Source of the DNA: Turritopsis dohrnii
Lineage: Eukaryota > Cnidaria > Hydrozoa > Anthoathecata > Oceaniidae
Length of the DNA stretch: 64,000 nt
Assembly (NCBI GenBank): GCA_027922465.2
Contig: BQMF02000017.1
Span: 1,550,001 to 1,614,000 of the forward strand
Reading direction: 5' to 3'
Each line of letters begins with the position of its first letter. The first letter of the stretch is position 1. The translations under genes were made by a program, and so were the position numbers. Shown one piece after another: positions 48,180 through 58,523 of this stretch. The notes below the pieces were generated by a model. The model saw only the letters and a program-made list of their open reading frames with translations, had not been told where the DNA came from and did no database searches.

Positions 48180-50400
48180 ATGTACATCCACGACTTCAAT
48201 GAGACACACAACAAGAACATAGAATCCTATTCACGCGAAGATCAACGTTTCCTCAAAGTCATGGAAGAAACTTGTAAGCTGGATGCTGATGGTCATTATG
48301 AGATACCATTACCGTTCAAAAACGAAGACATCACGTTCGTCTGCAACCAAAATGAAGCCTATCTGCGTGCAATGTGGTTGAAGCAAAAGCTCCTAAAAAA
48401 CCATTCGATGCATCAACACTACTGTACCTTTATGGAAGATCTCTTTGCCAAAGGATATGCCAGAGAAGTACCCTCTGCACAGACTAAGATCCAAACCAAC
48501 AAGAAGTGGTTCCTATAACACTTTTGGGGTATATTACCCGCACAAACCAGTCAAGATTAGGGTAGTGTTTGATTGCATTTCACAGCACCACAATACATCG
48601 TTGAACAAAGAGCTAATGCAGGGACCTGATCTCACTAACACACTCGTGGGTGTCCTCATCCGCTTCAGGCAAGAGCCAGTAGCAATGATGGGTGACATTG
48701 AAGCAATGTTCCACCAAGTTCGCGTCACTGAAGAGCATTATACATTCATACGTTTCTTCCAGTGGGAATATGGCAACCTAGATGGCGAGTTAAAACAGTA
48801 AAAGATGAAAGTCCACCTTTTTGGAGCAACGTCTTCACCGAGCTGCTCAAATTATGCACTTAAACGTACAGCAAAGGATAACCACGAAATATTCGGCCAA
48901 GAGTCAGCTTTGACTTTGAAGAAAAGCTTTTATGTGGATGATATGTTGAAATCGTGTCCCAGTCCAGAGGAAGCCATCGCAAAAATCCACAACGTGATAA
49001 AGATGTGCAAGGCTGGTGGATTCAACTTGACAAAGATCACATCAAATTCCAGACAAGTATTATATTCTATCAGTCAACAGGACAGAGGAAAGGCAGTCAA
49101 AGATTTTGATATCGATCATGAGATATTACCAGTAGAAAGAGCTTTAGGAGTTCATTGGTGTGTTGAAAGTGACTCCTTTGGTTTTCGTGTCCATATCAAA
49201 GATAGACCACTCACAAGACGAGGCATTCTATCACCCATCAGTTCAATATGTGATCCACTCGGGTTAGCTACCCCTATTATGCTCAAAGGAAAAATCCTAT
49301 TACAACAACTTTGTGCGAAGAAGCTAGAATGGGATGATCCAATACCTAAAGAGTATAGAACCGAACGGGTGAAGTGGCGTGATCAAATACCACAGCTTCA
49401 ACAAACGTTGTTTTAAACCAGCCGAGTTAATAGATCCAGTTCACGTATCTGTTCATCACTTCAGCGACGCTTCTTCAACGGGGTACGGTCAAGCAAGTTA
49501 TATACGTGTGGAAGATGAAAGAGGAAAAGTTTCATGTACGTTAGTTATGAGAAAAGCTAGAGTAGCTCCACTAAAGATGACATCCATCCCACGTCTTAAA
49601 TTAACTGCAGCAACAGTCTCAGTCAAAGTAGTAGCCTCGTTAGTTCGTGAAGCTTACGATTTTAAGGGATACGATGTTGAATAATCAAATAAAAACTTTA
49701 TAACTTTTTAAAAAATACAAAAATATCATTTTATTTTTAAATTTCTTGTTATTTGTTTACATTTTGTCTACCATTTTGTCTACCATTTTTTGCTACATTG
49801 CATGACATCATATACACTTAGGTAATTAGTTTTTATGTATATCACACATTTCCTTTGTTTAGCTTTTCTTTGTAACATATTATATTCAATTGGGAGCAAT
49901 TATCACTTTATTTTTTTATAAATATTGAGACTTCACACAGTTCATTCACTCATATAACTTCTATGAGTTAGGAATCAAATTTTCAACTATTCCATTTTTG
50001 TACTTTTGTACACCATTTTGGACAGCTTTCCAGCTATCACATCCGGCCATTCTGGTAGGTTGTTTCTCATACTATTTATTGTTTATTGTATTTATTGTAT
50101 TTATTATATCATGTATCATGTATACCATATACCATATTTATATATTATTTATGAAGTCTTTGTATGTGTTTCAGATGGAACATCATGTTACAACCATAAA
50201 CCGTTTTGGTGACAGTCTGCGTAAGCCCCCTTTAGACAACATACGAAGAGACCTTCTATACAGACAAAGAAGTTGTACTTGCATATCTGAAGAACCCACA
50301 GAAACGATTTCTGCCCTTCGTTGCTAATCGAGTTAACCAAATCTTGGAGAATTCTAAAACGAAGCATTGGCGATATGTTTCGTCATAAGAAAATCCGGCA
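48180..50400 (+). pseudogene. BEL reverse transcriptase and RNase H, broken
   Basis: Pieces: 48180-48518 (RT lead), 48445-48801 ([19 protein letters not shown], motif [13 protein letters not shown]), stop at 48799-48801, 48805-49416 (GATSSPSCSNYAL, catalytic YVDD in FYVDDML), 49379-49684 (RNase H: HHFSDASSTGYGQASYI). About 560 bases of unrelated AT-rich DNA (49685 to about 50245) break the RNase H. It resumes with FYTDKEVVLAYLKNPQKRF (the conserved Asp) and FVANRV up to about 50400. Motif B and the joins show frameshifts. Confidence 0.8.
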
Positions 50401-50731
50401 GATGATGCGTCAACAGGTTTAAACATCGAGCAGTTTTTGAAAGATCAACGCTGGTTCGAAGAACCTCCATTCTTGTACAACTCAGACCTCAATTTTACTA
50501 TTAACACTGAATACAAGATGTACATTGTAGACCACAACGACCCAGAGCTAAAGAAGGTCAAGGTCAACCAAACATCTTTAGAAAAAAGCTTCTTAAACCG
50601 TTTAACATCACGAACAACGAGCTGGGTACGTTTAAAGCGGGTAGTCGCAACTATAAAGCTTTAGGCGAAACCAAAGGATACTCGAATCATCGACGTAGCT
50701 AGATGTAATTCAAGAAGCTGAGAAAACCATC

Positions 50732-52080
50732 TTGAAACTCGTCCAACACGAAGCATTTAAAGAAGAATTGAAAATCCTACCTTCAGTTAGAGAAAAGAAA
50801 TCACTGAAGAAAACGAGTCAACTTCACAGTTTGAATCACTTTATTGACATCGACGGTTTGATCAGAGTTGGGGGACGATTATCAAATTCACAGCTTCTAA
50901 ACTACTCCGAGAAGCATCTTATCATTCTTCCCAAGAAAAACGAAGTTACATCTATGATCATCATGCAGCTGCACAAAAATGTACATCAAGGAGGACGTGG
51001 ATTTACAATCAATATCATACGAAGAAGCGGCTACTGGATCGTGGATTGTAACTCCTATGTGCGTCACGTGATCTCAAAGTGTGTCACTTGCAGGTCATTA
51101 AGAAGGAAATCAGCATCACAGCAGATGGCAAATCTCCCTGAAGATCGAATTGACGACGCATCTCCCTTCACGTCCTGTGAAGTGGACCTTTTTGGTCCTT
51201 TCCTCATCAAGGACGGTCGACGTGAATTAAAGAGATATGGAAGTCTGTTCACGTGTTTGGCAAGCAGAGCTGTCCACGTAGAAGTAACTAACTCACTCAG
51301 CACCGATTAATTTATCCAAGCACTTAGAAGGTTCCTAGTGAGACGTGGAAAGATACGAGTTCTACAATGCGACAATGGTAGGAACTTCGTTGGAGCAGAA
51401 AGTGAACTTCGCAGGGCCTAGAAAGAAATGAACAACTCAAAAATTACGTCATTCCTACAACAACAAGTGCTCACTGGATCCAGTGGAAGCGAAATCTTCC
51501 GTCAGCCAGCAATTTCGAGGGCGTCTGGGAGCGGCAAATACGAACAGTTCGCTCAATTTTGTCTGCATTGCTACGAACGCATGGTAGAAGTTTTGACGAC
51601 GAGAGCTTCAGAACACTGATGGTCGAAGTAGAAGGCATAATTAACTCACGCCTGTTAACCGTCAACAATCTTAGTGATGCAAATAGCCTCCTTCCCATTT
51701 CACCTGTCAACATTCTGACGATGAAGTCGAACGTCATCTTGCCACCTCCGGGAAAATTTGGTGACGCTGACATGTTCAGCAGACGTCGGTTGCGCCGCAT
51801 ACAACACGTAGCCAACGAATTTTGGTCGTGCTATAGAAAAGAATATGTACAAACGCTCCGACAGCGTAACAAATGGCAGAAACGATCACGAAACTACGAA
51901 GTCGGTGACGTAGTTTTATTACGACAAGACGGTATGAATAGGAACGATTGGAGATTGGCACGAGTAAAGAAAACGCATCCTATCAGGGACGATGTTGTGC
52001 GTAACGTGAAGTTGATTACTTCGAAACGGCAAGAGTTGGAACGTCCAACGAACAAACCCTATGCTTTTACTGGAAGCTAA
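50732..52080 (+). pseudogene. BEL integrase, broken
   Basis: 50732-51310 holds the zinc-binding H-H-C-C part (HKNVHQGGRGFTINIIRR, then CVTCRSLRR) and the start of the catalytic core (CEVDLFGPF with Asp). An in-frame stop at 51308 follows NSLSTD. The core continues after it (second Asp in a CDNGRNF block near 51370), then frameshifts. 51559-52080 has EGIINSRLLTVNN and the C-terminal VGDVVLLRQDG...WRLARV block typical of BEL integrases. An H2C2 plus DDE enzyme of this type inserts the cDNA; this copy cannot. Confidence 0.8.
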
Positions 52081-52171
52081 ATGAAGTTCGATCTCCATCG
52101 AGGAACCAGCAAACATATTACTGTAGAATTTTGTAATGTTTTGTTATATCAAGATAATTAGGTGTTATCTT

Positions 52172-52184
52172 GAGGGGAGCCAGA
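52172..52184 (+). other. Polypurine tract of the BEL element
   Basis: GAGGGGAGCCAGA directly before the 3' LTR start (TGTTACTG). It would prime plus-strand DNA synthesis. Confidence 0.7.
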
Positions 52185-52301
52185 TGTTACTGCTGTTGAG
52201 CAGTTAAGTACATTTTTAGTTTAATTTATATTTATTGTGTGCGTGTGTGTCCGGCCTTATTTTCAAGATATTTTTTACATTCTTTCCCAGTGTTATTTCA
52301 G
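52185..52301 (+). repeat. 3' LTR of BEL, left part
   Basis: It matches 45382-45498 of the 5' LTR with two differences and is cut after TATTTCAG by the DIRS-1 insertion. Confidence 0.9.
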
Positions 52302-52452
52302 TTTCTTAACTTTTCCTCCTTTCCAGTCAGGAATTATTCGAAAAATCTAACTAATTTTTCGGAGACAATGGATTTCTTGTATTTGGAACACGAGAAGAAA
52401 AAAGTTACTCTAGTAGCTACAATGTTATTCCTCAAATTTGTTATTTGCGACA

Positions 52453-53490
52453 TTAAAGCCCAAGCAATTTTGTGATTTTAAACCTGTTCTTCGAACCATC
52501 TTTGATATATCTGTTTCGGCTCTTCTTAGATTTCCATCTGCCGTGTTTAGATATCAATCTATCGCTAACGTCGTTGTTGGCTGCCTCGGATGCGCCTCCT
52601 GACCGGAGAGAGTGTGGACTAAATGACTTTTCGTTTGTGATATCTGAAAGATGCTTTTTAAAAGAATCATAGGCGGTTGTATATGATATTGGATACTTTC
52701 CAATAGCGTTATGACCAATCTTAGTTTTAGCTAGCCTGCAGAATAAAAAGGCTTCTGGTTGGTCTTTTAGTGTTGATAGCAACAGATATCTTTTGAGCCA
52801 CGCGACTGGACAAAATTCTGAACTGGTTTTTGCAATATGGACGATGTGACCCTCTCTCAACTGATCTGTTTTTGACTTGGTTAAAAACAGCTTTACGCCT
52901 TCTGTTTCGAAAGATATGTCCTTTATTTCAAGTTCTAATGGTTCATTTATGCGAAGAAAACCGGAAAACCCCAGAACACACATGGTCAGAAAACGTAAAT
53001 TGATCAAACTATTTGAAGACCCGTAAGTTTCAATAATTTCCTTCAATAAGTCTAAACTGATTGGTTCCTTCTGGTTCTTCGTCTCTCCCCTGCTTGTGAT
53101 TATTCTTTTCCCTCCCTCTATGGCTAACTTTACGAACGGACTGTCTGTAGGAGATCTTTGACCGGAGGTAATATATCCCCATCGAATTCCTAAAGCTGCA
53201 CTTTCGACCGTACCTATCTTCCCGTTATTGGAAACAATATTGTTGATGTAAATAGCGACATAAAAGGGGTCTGCAGGACACGGATTAACCTCAGGGAATT
53301 TGGTGCACCAGCTAATCCACTTCTTCCATGCTGGTTTGTACTTTAGTAATGTAGAGTCTGCGTGAGCAGCTTTTATGAGACTCGGAAGTGACGATGCGAC
53401 TTCTCTTAAGTGAGGATTTTCGATTTCGTCTAATTTCTCCCAAATTCCACACGATATGGAGTCTAAGAAAATTGGAGATAAAACTATTAA
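52453..53490 (-). CDS. DIRS-1 tyrosine recombinase
   Basis: The frame is open from about 53490 down to the TAG/TGA region at 52453. The N-terminal core-binding part includes SLPSLIKAAHADSTLLKY, KKWISWCTKF and PFYVAIYINNIV. The catalytic part has LGFSGFLRINEP, LTKSKTDQ, HSLRSGGAS (Arg), KHGRWKS (His/Arg) and RYIKDG (Tyr). All catalytic positions are there. No ATG lies in the frame. Just upstream, GTATGTGAGT...TTCTTAG has the form of a 39-base intron, but so short an intron is doubtful. It inserts the circular cDNA and replaces an integrase. Ends near 53490 are approximate. Confidence 0.8.
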   Translation of the reverse strand, partial: LIVLSPIFLDSISCGIWEKLDEIENPHLREVASSLPSLIKAAHADSTLLKYKPAWKKWISWCTKFPEVNPCPADPFYVAIYINNIVSNNGKIGTVESAALGIRWGYITSGQRSPTDSPFVKLAIEGGKRIITSRGETKNQKEPISLDLLKEIIETYGSSNSLINLRFLTMCVLGFSGFLRINEPLELEIKDISFETEGVKLFLTKSKTDQLREGHIVHIAKTSSEFCPVAWLKRYLLLSTLKDQPEAFLFCRLAKTKIGHNAIGKYPISYTTAYDSFKKHLSDITNEKSFSPHSLRSGGASEAANNDVSDRLISKHGRWKSKKSRNRYIKDGSKNRFKITKLLGL

Positions 53491-53530
53491 TACTCACATA
53501 CCTGTTGAAAATTTCTTCGTACGAAGCAAC

Positions 53531-53694
53531 GTTGATTATAATGCCACGCTGTGCACATACAGACACCAACGGGCCAGTAAATATTGATTATAATTCCGCG
53601 CCGTGCACACACAGACACCAACGGGCCGGACAATATTGATTATAATGCCACGTCGAGCATACACAGACATTAACGGGCCAGTAAATATTATATT
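53531..53694. repeat. 52-bp minisatellite, 3 copies, between RT and recombinase of DIRS-1
   Basis: GATTATAAT...CACAGACACCAACGGGCC units start at 53534, 53586 and 53638, exactly 52 bases apart. GC-richer than its surroundings. Confidence 0.92.
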
Positions 53695-53699
53695 GATAT

Positions 53700-54073
53700 G
53701 ATTGCCACAACATCAACAATAACCAAAAGTGATTCCCAACAGGATTTAGTATTGAATGATGAAAAAGAAAATAACGAATTATTAGAAATTATGTTTGCAT
53801 AGATATTGTATAACAATCTGATCAGGTAACCCAGTAATCCCGATTTTTTTTTTTTTTTTTTCATCATTATAAGTAGCTATACTTGTACTGTCAATATATT
53901 TAGCGAGAAAAATCTATGTACAAAGCTAAAGAATAAAATTTTGCATATCCTTCAAAAACAGACTTGATTGTCGCACGGTTAAAAAAATAGGGATCTACAA
54001 TTAAATAATGCTTCACAAAAGGAAGAAAATCTACGCCGTTGGTTGTCAGCAAAGGCCAAAAATAAGACGACTT
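53700..54073. other. DIRS-1 spacer upstream of the pol 3' end
   Basis: A non-coding AT-rich part of DIRS-1 with a long T-run at about 53846-53864. No gene. Confidence 0.4.
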
Positions 54074-55880
54074 CTACATCGGGACAAACAATACTCCTCT
54101 ACCGTTGCACTCTCTCAAATGTTGAAGCGTCTTTCCTATTAGGTAAATTGGTGGACAAAGCCAATTAAATTCGTCTTTCCGTTGACAAGTAAAAGCATTT
54201 ACGGCTTCTGAATTTGGACAATGAACTTTTGAATTAAACCTTTCCAATTTAGTGTTCGTATTATCGGCAAATCTGTCAACTGTGAATAAACCAAAGTTAT
54301 TTTGAATGTAATTGAAAGTTTCGTCGTCAATTGACCAGTTATCTGTATCAAAAGCTTTTGATATTCTGTCAGCTAAAACATTTTGCTCCCTGGGGACCCA
54401 GGACGGATAAATGCGAATATTGTGACGAATACAAAAATTGAATATTTCCATTGCTAGATTCTGTAAATGTTCTTTTGTACTACCAGAATTAATTATGCGT
54501 GAAACATTTAAGTTGTCAGAAACCCACTGCACGTTTTGATTTTTTAAAATGCTTGAGAAAGACTGGAGAACGTTTTTGACTGCTAGAAGCTCTCTGTAAG
54601 TTGAACTTGAAGTAATTTCTGCGTTCGAAAAAGATCCTTTAAAAATAATATTTTCTAGCTTTTCTACAACGTATCCACCATAGGCGTATTCACTAACGTC
54701 GGTATAACATATCTTTGTAATTTCAGGCTTTGTTTTGAACTCAAATCCGTTTGAGCGTTCCAGGTTGTTTTTCCAAAAATTTAATTCTCTCTTAACTTCG
54801 AATGTTAGAGGCCTATAACCGTCCCAGGAATTTCTGCTTTCAATAAACTTATACAATTGACGTGTAAAAAGGTTGGTAAGGGGGCCAATAGCGATAGACA
54901 TTGAAATGATACAACCGGCGACCTTTGCGATAAATCTTGTGGTGACAAAGTCAAAATTTAAAATTTTTTTAATAAGCCTTATTACTTTTTCGATTTTTTG
55001 TGATGGTACAGAGATAAGCATCTTGTCAGTGTGTTAACTATAAAACCTAACCAATGTTTTACTGTTTCAGGTTCCAAAGATGATTTTTTGATGTTGAGAG
55101 TCAACCCGGCAGAAATTATATCAGCGACCACCACGTTTCGTTGTTTTATCGCGCTTGGTTTCAGAATATTGCCTCCTATGCCGTCGTCAAGATACATCGC
55201 AATTTTAATCAATCGGTACTCAGGCCGAACAGTAAAACTTTGAAGACAAAGTATCTCAGCTTGCCATCAAACTCCCACGAGAAACCCAGATATGTAAAAA
55301 ATTCGCTGTGAATCGGAACGTGATGATAGCCGCTTTTCATGTCAAATGTAAACATATGCTCGTTTTTGTTGAATAAATCTGAAACTGTTTTCAAATTTTC
55401 GTATTTAAATTTTGTTACGTCCAAGTACTTGTTTATGTGACGGAGGTCTAGGACAAGTCTCAATTTCGGATTTCGTTCAGCTACTGTTAAGGGGTTGACA
55501 CAATGTGGGAGATAATCGACTTCTTGAATACAGTCATTTTGAGGAAGTTCTATGATTGATTTTGATACAAAATCTTTGTTCTTCAGACTAGAACTATTGT
55601 TTTTAGCATAAAATGGTGGGGGTTTCGAGATGAATGGTAGTTTGTATCCATTTTTGACTACGTCGAGAACGAACGGTGGAGCGTTTAAATTTTCTTCCCA
55701 ATAAGAAACGTGTTTTTGAATCTTCTCGCAACTGAGACTTGTTCGTCCTCCTCAAACTCCCAATATCTTTCTAATGTAAGTAGAAAACACAAAGTCAATA
55801 GAAATTAAAATATAAATTGTTTAGCTTTTTATAGTTAAAAGTTTCGTAACTCAATGTAATATTTGTTCTTGTCCAAATAA
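54074..55880 (-). pseudogene. DIRS-1 reverse transcriptase-RNase H, frameshifted
   Basis: From about 55880 down: KPPPFYAKNNSSS, VNPLTVAERNPKLRLV, LDLRHINKYLD and FDMKSGYHHVPIHSE (55463-55209), a frameshift near 55215, the catalytic YLDDG (55212-54982), a second shift near 55020, then RNase H in 55021-54074 with Asp in CYTDVSEY, Glu in TYRELLAVKN, Asp in WVSDNLN and Asp in LADRIS. The DIRS-type end DRFADN...RFNSKVHCP follows. Two frame breaks make it inactive, though every catalytic motif is kept. Confidence 0.85.
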
Positions 55881-55887
55881 TAAAGTT

Positions 55888-56514
55888 TCAACGTCTATTC
55901 TTTTCGATCCTGGACACTTTTAGTTGCTCGCGACTTGGAGGGAAAGGACAGTGGGTCAAATAGTGACCAACCTTCTTGCAATTATAGCAAACATCCATCC
56001 TTCTCTTATCGTCATACACTTTTGGTTTTTCACGCGATCTTTCATCCTTAGAGTTCTCTTGGTTAGAAAGAGTCTGCTTGGACTTTTTGAAATACTTCTC
56101 TCTCGAAGATGCAGCAGAACGGATAGCCCTTTTTAACCGTTTTTCTTGTTCGTCGTCAGATACTAATTCGTCGTTAACAAAGTGCTTAACAGTTAACCAA
56201 CCCTCCCTATCGGCGATTCGTATACATTTCATTCTAAATTCTAAGAGCTTCTTACCCTTTTCCAATGCTCTTTTAGCTTCTTCGATGTTCTTGTCTTCTA
56301 AATGACTATCTACCTCGTCGAGGGTCTCCAGAACGTCTCTGTTGTGCTGATATTGATCTTTATTTCCAGCGTTGTCAAACGAAATATTGTCGTGCTTCCG
56401 TTTTTTTTCCAATCTGTCTCTCATTTTATCCATGGAAGCGTGTTGTATTTCCATAACTTCGCCAACTGCCTGCTTAACAGCATCTTGGATGGTCTTGGCT
56501 AGCTCCTCGTTCAT
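55888..56514 (-). CDS. DIRS-1 gag with CCHC zinc knuckle
   Basis: 208 codons from the ATG at 56514 (MNEELAKTIQDAV). Charged, helical N-terminal half; the end carries CYNCKKVGHYLTHC, a perfect C-x2-C-x4-H-x4-C knuckle for RNA binding. An upstream extension to 56547 would need a TTG start. Uninterrupted, unlike the pol of the same element. Confidence 0.85.
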   Translation of the reverse strand: MNEELAKTIQDAVKQAVGEVMEIQHASMDKMRDRLEKKRKHDNISFDNAGNKDQYQHNRDVLETLDEVDSHLEDKNIEEAKRALEKGKKLLEFRMKCIRIADREGWLTVKHFVNDELVSDDEQEKRLKRAIRSAASSREKYFKKSKQTLSNQENSKDERSREKPKVYDDKRRMDVCYNCKKVGHYLTHCPFPPSREQLKVSRIEKNRR

Positions 56515-56685
56515 GTTTAGTTTGACGAACCTTACGTTACAATACAACGCGAGAAGAAATTCTCAATTTTGAAACGCCTTAAATATGTGTAGTTACTGCG
56601 CATGCGCTTCTGCGCATGGATGACTTTCGTCCGGAATCGTTAAGAAGTTCGATTTCCGACTATTTGCAAACGTCGGAAATCCCAT

Positions 56686-56763
56686 CTCTCTTAGTGCGTT
56701 TCGTCATCACTCTTTCCGCCTTTGTTTAGTGTCACTCTAGCTTTAGTCTTTTGTCATTTCTCA
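56686..56763 (+). repeat. 3' LTR of BEL, right part
   Basis: Continues the LTR after DIRS-1 (CTCTCTTAGTGCGTTTCGTC), with two differences from 45500-45577. Confidence 0.9.
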
Positions 56764-56764
56764 C

Positions 56765-57611
56765 GCTTTTTGAATATTAATCTTTTAAAAGCAAATGTGG
56801 ATGAAAATGTTTCCTACTTTCTTGATTCACTAGGCTCAAATTTAATCCTCCCTCAAATACTTCTTCCAACAAGAATAACAGAGAGCTCCCAAACTTTAAT
56901 TGACAACATCTTTTCTTCCGTCACTGATAATCAATGTATTTCTGGCAATATTATACATAACATTTCTGATCATTTACCTCAGTTCTGTCTTTTCAAATCT
57001 GATTCTATTGATAATGACGGAAGAAGAGCGCCTGTATTCATTAAAGATTGGCCTAAATTCGACCGGGAAAACTTTATACTTGAATACCTTGACGTTAACT
57101 GGGACGAAATGTTTTCTCAAGCAGAGACAAACGACCCAAGCCACTGTTTTGATATTTTTAACGACAAAATGCAAAACCTTGTAGATCGTCATCTACCCAC
57201 AGTTAAACTCACCAAAAGACAACTAAAAACTCGTCAAAAACTATGGATTACCAAAGCTATGATCAAGTCAATCTCTAAACGGGATTTTTATTTCCGAAAA
57301 TTCTTAAAAGCTAAGAATCCTACCATAAAAAGAGCACTATTTAAGCGAATATGATTATGAGCCTCATCAGACAAAGCAAAAACAATCATTTCACATCTTA
57401 TTTCCAAACTCATTCCAACAACATGCAAAAAATCTGGCAAGGCGTTAGGGAACTTATTTCAATAAAATCAAAGAAATTATTTTCACCTATTTTCCTTAAG
57501 TCCCACAATAGTGTTATTTCCGATCCTATCCAAGTAGATAAATCTTTTAACAACTTTTTCACTTCTATACCTGACTCTATTCGATCAAAAATTCCCAAAT
57601 CTCACAAGCAT
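56765..57611 (+). pseudogene. LINE-2, left part (end of endonuclease, linker), 5'-truncated
   Basis: The frame 56722-57354 reads FLDSLGSNLILPQILLPTRI, LIDNIFSS and NISDHLPQF (the SDH of the AP endonuclease), then a linker (KLTKRQLKTRQKLWITKAM, DFYFRKFLKAKNP). The next frame (57351-57614) gives HSNNMQKIWQGVRELI and VDKSFNNFFTSIPDS. It is cut at 57611 by DIRS-2 and resumes at 62669. It begins right at the end of the BEL LTR and lacks the front of the endonuclease. It is a different LINE family from 42096-45055. Confidence 0.82.
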
Positions 57612-57748
57612 TGAATTTATTAGATATAACTAGGGTCTTATCTCAATAAGTAAATACAAGTCACGTGACTTCAGTATAAAAAGGGGAAATGGCGCGAAAA
57701 GAGTCACATGTCAATTAGCTTCGAACCGGTAAAGTTAAACTTCCTTTA
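57612..57748 (+). repeat. Split direct repeat A1 with TATA-type promoter
   Basis: It begins TGAATTTATTAGATATAACT and contains CACGTG (57662-57667) and TATAAAA (57675-57681), then the gag ATG 87 bases further on. Likely promoter of the element. Confidence 0.88.
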
Positions 57749-57767
57749 AATTTATCAAATTCGTATC

Positions 57768-58523
57768 ATGGCTGCTAGCAACCCATCTATCGAAATTTCT
57801 GATCCTGCTACTGATGACCAACCAATGGATACTGAAACCAACGGTGGAATAGATCAACTCAAGGCTTACTTCGATCTTAAACTTAGTGAGCAAAATGCTA
57901 TGCTGGAAGAAAGAATTTCCCACGATACAAAACTGCTGGAAAAAAGACTGAAAGGAAAAAAGAGTCAGGAAGCCCCAACCTTCAAATATCGGGGCAATAA
58001 GGTACAATATAATTTTAATACAACTCTTATAGAAAGTCTTGAAAGTCTTAAATCTCTTGTCGAAGAGGGATCTATAACACGATCCTGTAAACGCATCGAT
58101 AACATGGTGGCTGATCTTCGAAAACGTAACAAATGCATTCGCTTCGCCGATAAATCTCCAGCTGGCTGGTTAGCAGTGGATGAATATCTGTCAGATGATC
58201 TTGCCAGTAATTCTGATGACGAGAAGAGGATGAAAGCTGCTGAAAACAGAGCACTCGCCAAGAGGAAATCTGTAAAAAGGAAACGTCAGTTCAACATTCA
58301 ATCGCCACGCCCTTTCCAGCCATCATCCACGTTTACCAGCCCATCGCAAAGTCTGCAGAATTCTTTTCGTTCCCAAGATTCACCGCAGTTCTCCGGGAGG
58401 CCTGGTTTCGGATCGCAAGCCAACCAACAGCTACGTCGGGGATTCCATCAAACATCGCTTTGCTTCGCATGTGGAAAACCAGGACACTGGCGAAAAAACT
58501 GTCCGGATACCAAGCAGTACTGA
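57768..58523 (+). CDS. DIRS-2 gag
   Basis: 251 codons from ATG (MAASNPSIEISDPATDDQ). Acidic start, coiled coil (EERISHDTKLLEKRLKG), a GWLAVDEYLSDDLA block also found in DIRS-1 gag as GWLTVKHFVNDELV, a Ser/Gln-rich part, and a CCHC knuckle CFACGKPGHWRKNC at the end. It packs the RNA into particles. Its last 53 bases overlap pol, which is in the +1 frame. Confidence 0.9.
   Translation: MAASNPSIEISDPATDDQPMDTETNGGIDQLKAYFDLKLSEQNAMLEERISHDTKLLEKRLKGKKSQEAPTFKYRGNKVQYNFNTTLIESLESLKSLVEEGSITRSCKRIDNMVADLRKRNKCIRFADKSPAGWLAVDEYLSDDLASNSDDEKRMKAAENRALAKRKSVKRKRQFNIQSPRPFQPSSTFTSPSQSLQNSFRSQDSPQFSGRPGFGSQANQQLRRGFHQTSLCFACGKPGHWRKNCPDTKQY

Larger units (their letters stand above)
52303..56685 (-). 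mobile_element. DIRS-1: tyrosine-recombinase retrotransposon in the BEL 3' LTR
   Basis: Gene order on the minus strand is gag (56514-55888), RT/RNase H (about 55880-54074), recombinase (about 53490-52453). The insertion point is exact because the 5' LTR shows the empty site: TTTCAG(T) joins TCTCTCTTAG. There is no target duplication beyond one ambiguous T, as expected for recombinase-mediated integration of a circle. The gag-side end has two hairpins (CATGCGC/GCGCATG at 56601-56618 and GATTTCCGAC/GTCGGAAATC at 56651-56681). Terminal repeats of the DIRS or Ngaro kind could not be made out. Confidence 0.85.
45382..56763 (+). mobile_element. BEL/Pao LTR retrotransposon, split by a DIRS-type insertion
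   Basis: 5' LTR 45382-45577, internal region 45578-52184, 3' LTR 52185-52301 continued at 56686-56763. The gap in the 3' LTR holds DIRS-1. The LTR halves match with about four differences in 196 bases. Gene order gag, protease, RT, RNase H, integrase, with DUF1759- and DUF1758-like parts, identifies BEL/Pao. All coding parts are broken. No target duplication is found: the right end of the 3' LTR passes straight into a 5'-truncated LINE at about 56765, so the LTR end may be missing. Confidence 0.88.

Noticed and set aside
49685..50245. A separate gene in the insert within the BEL RNase H region
   Set aside because: AT-rich, no motif and hydrophobic chance frames only; I see just an insertion without clear ends.
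57675..57681. TATAAAA as a host gene promoter
   Set aside because: It lies in the repeat A of DIRS-2 and recurs in A2, so it belongs to the element.
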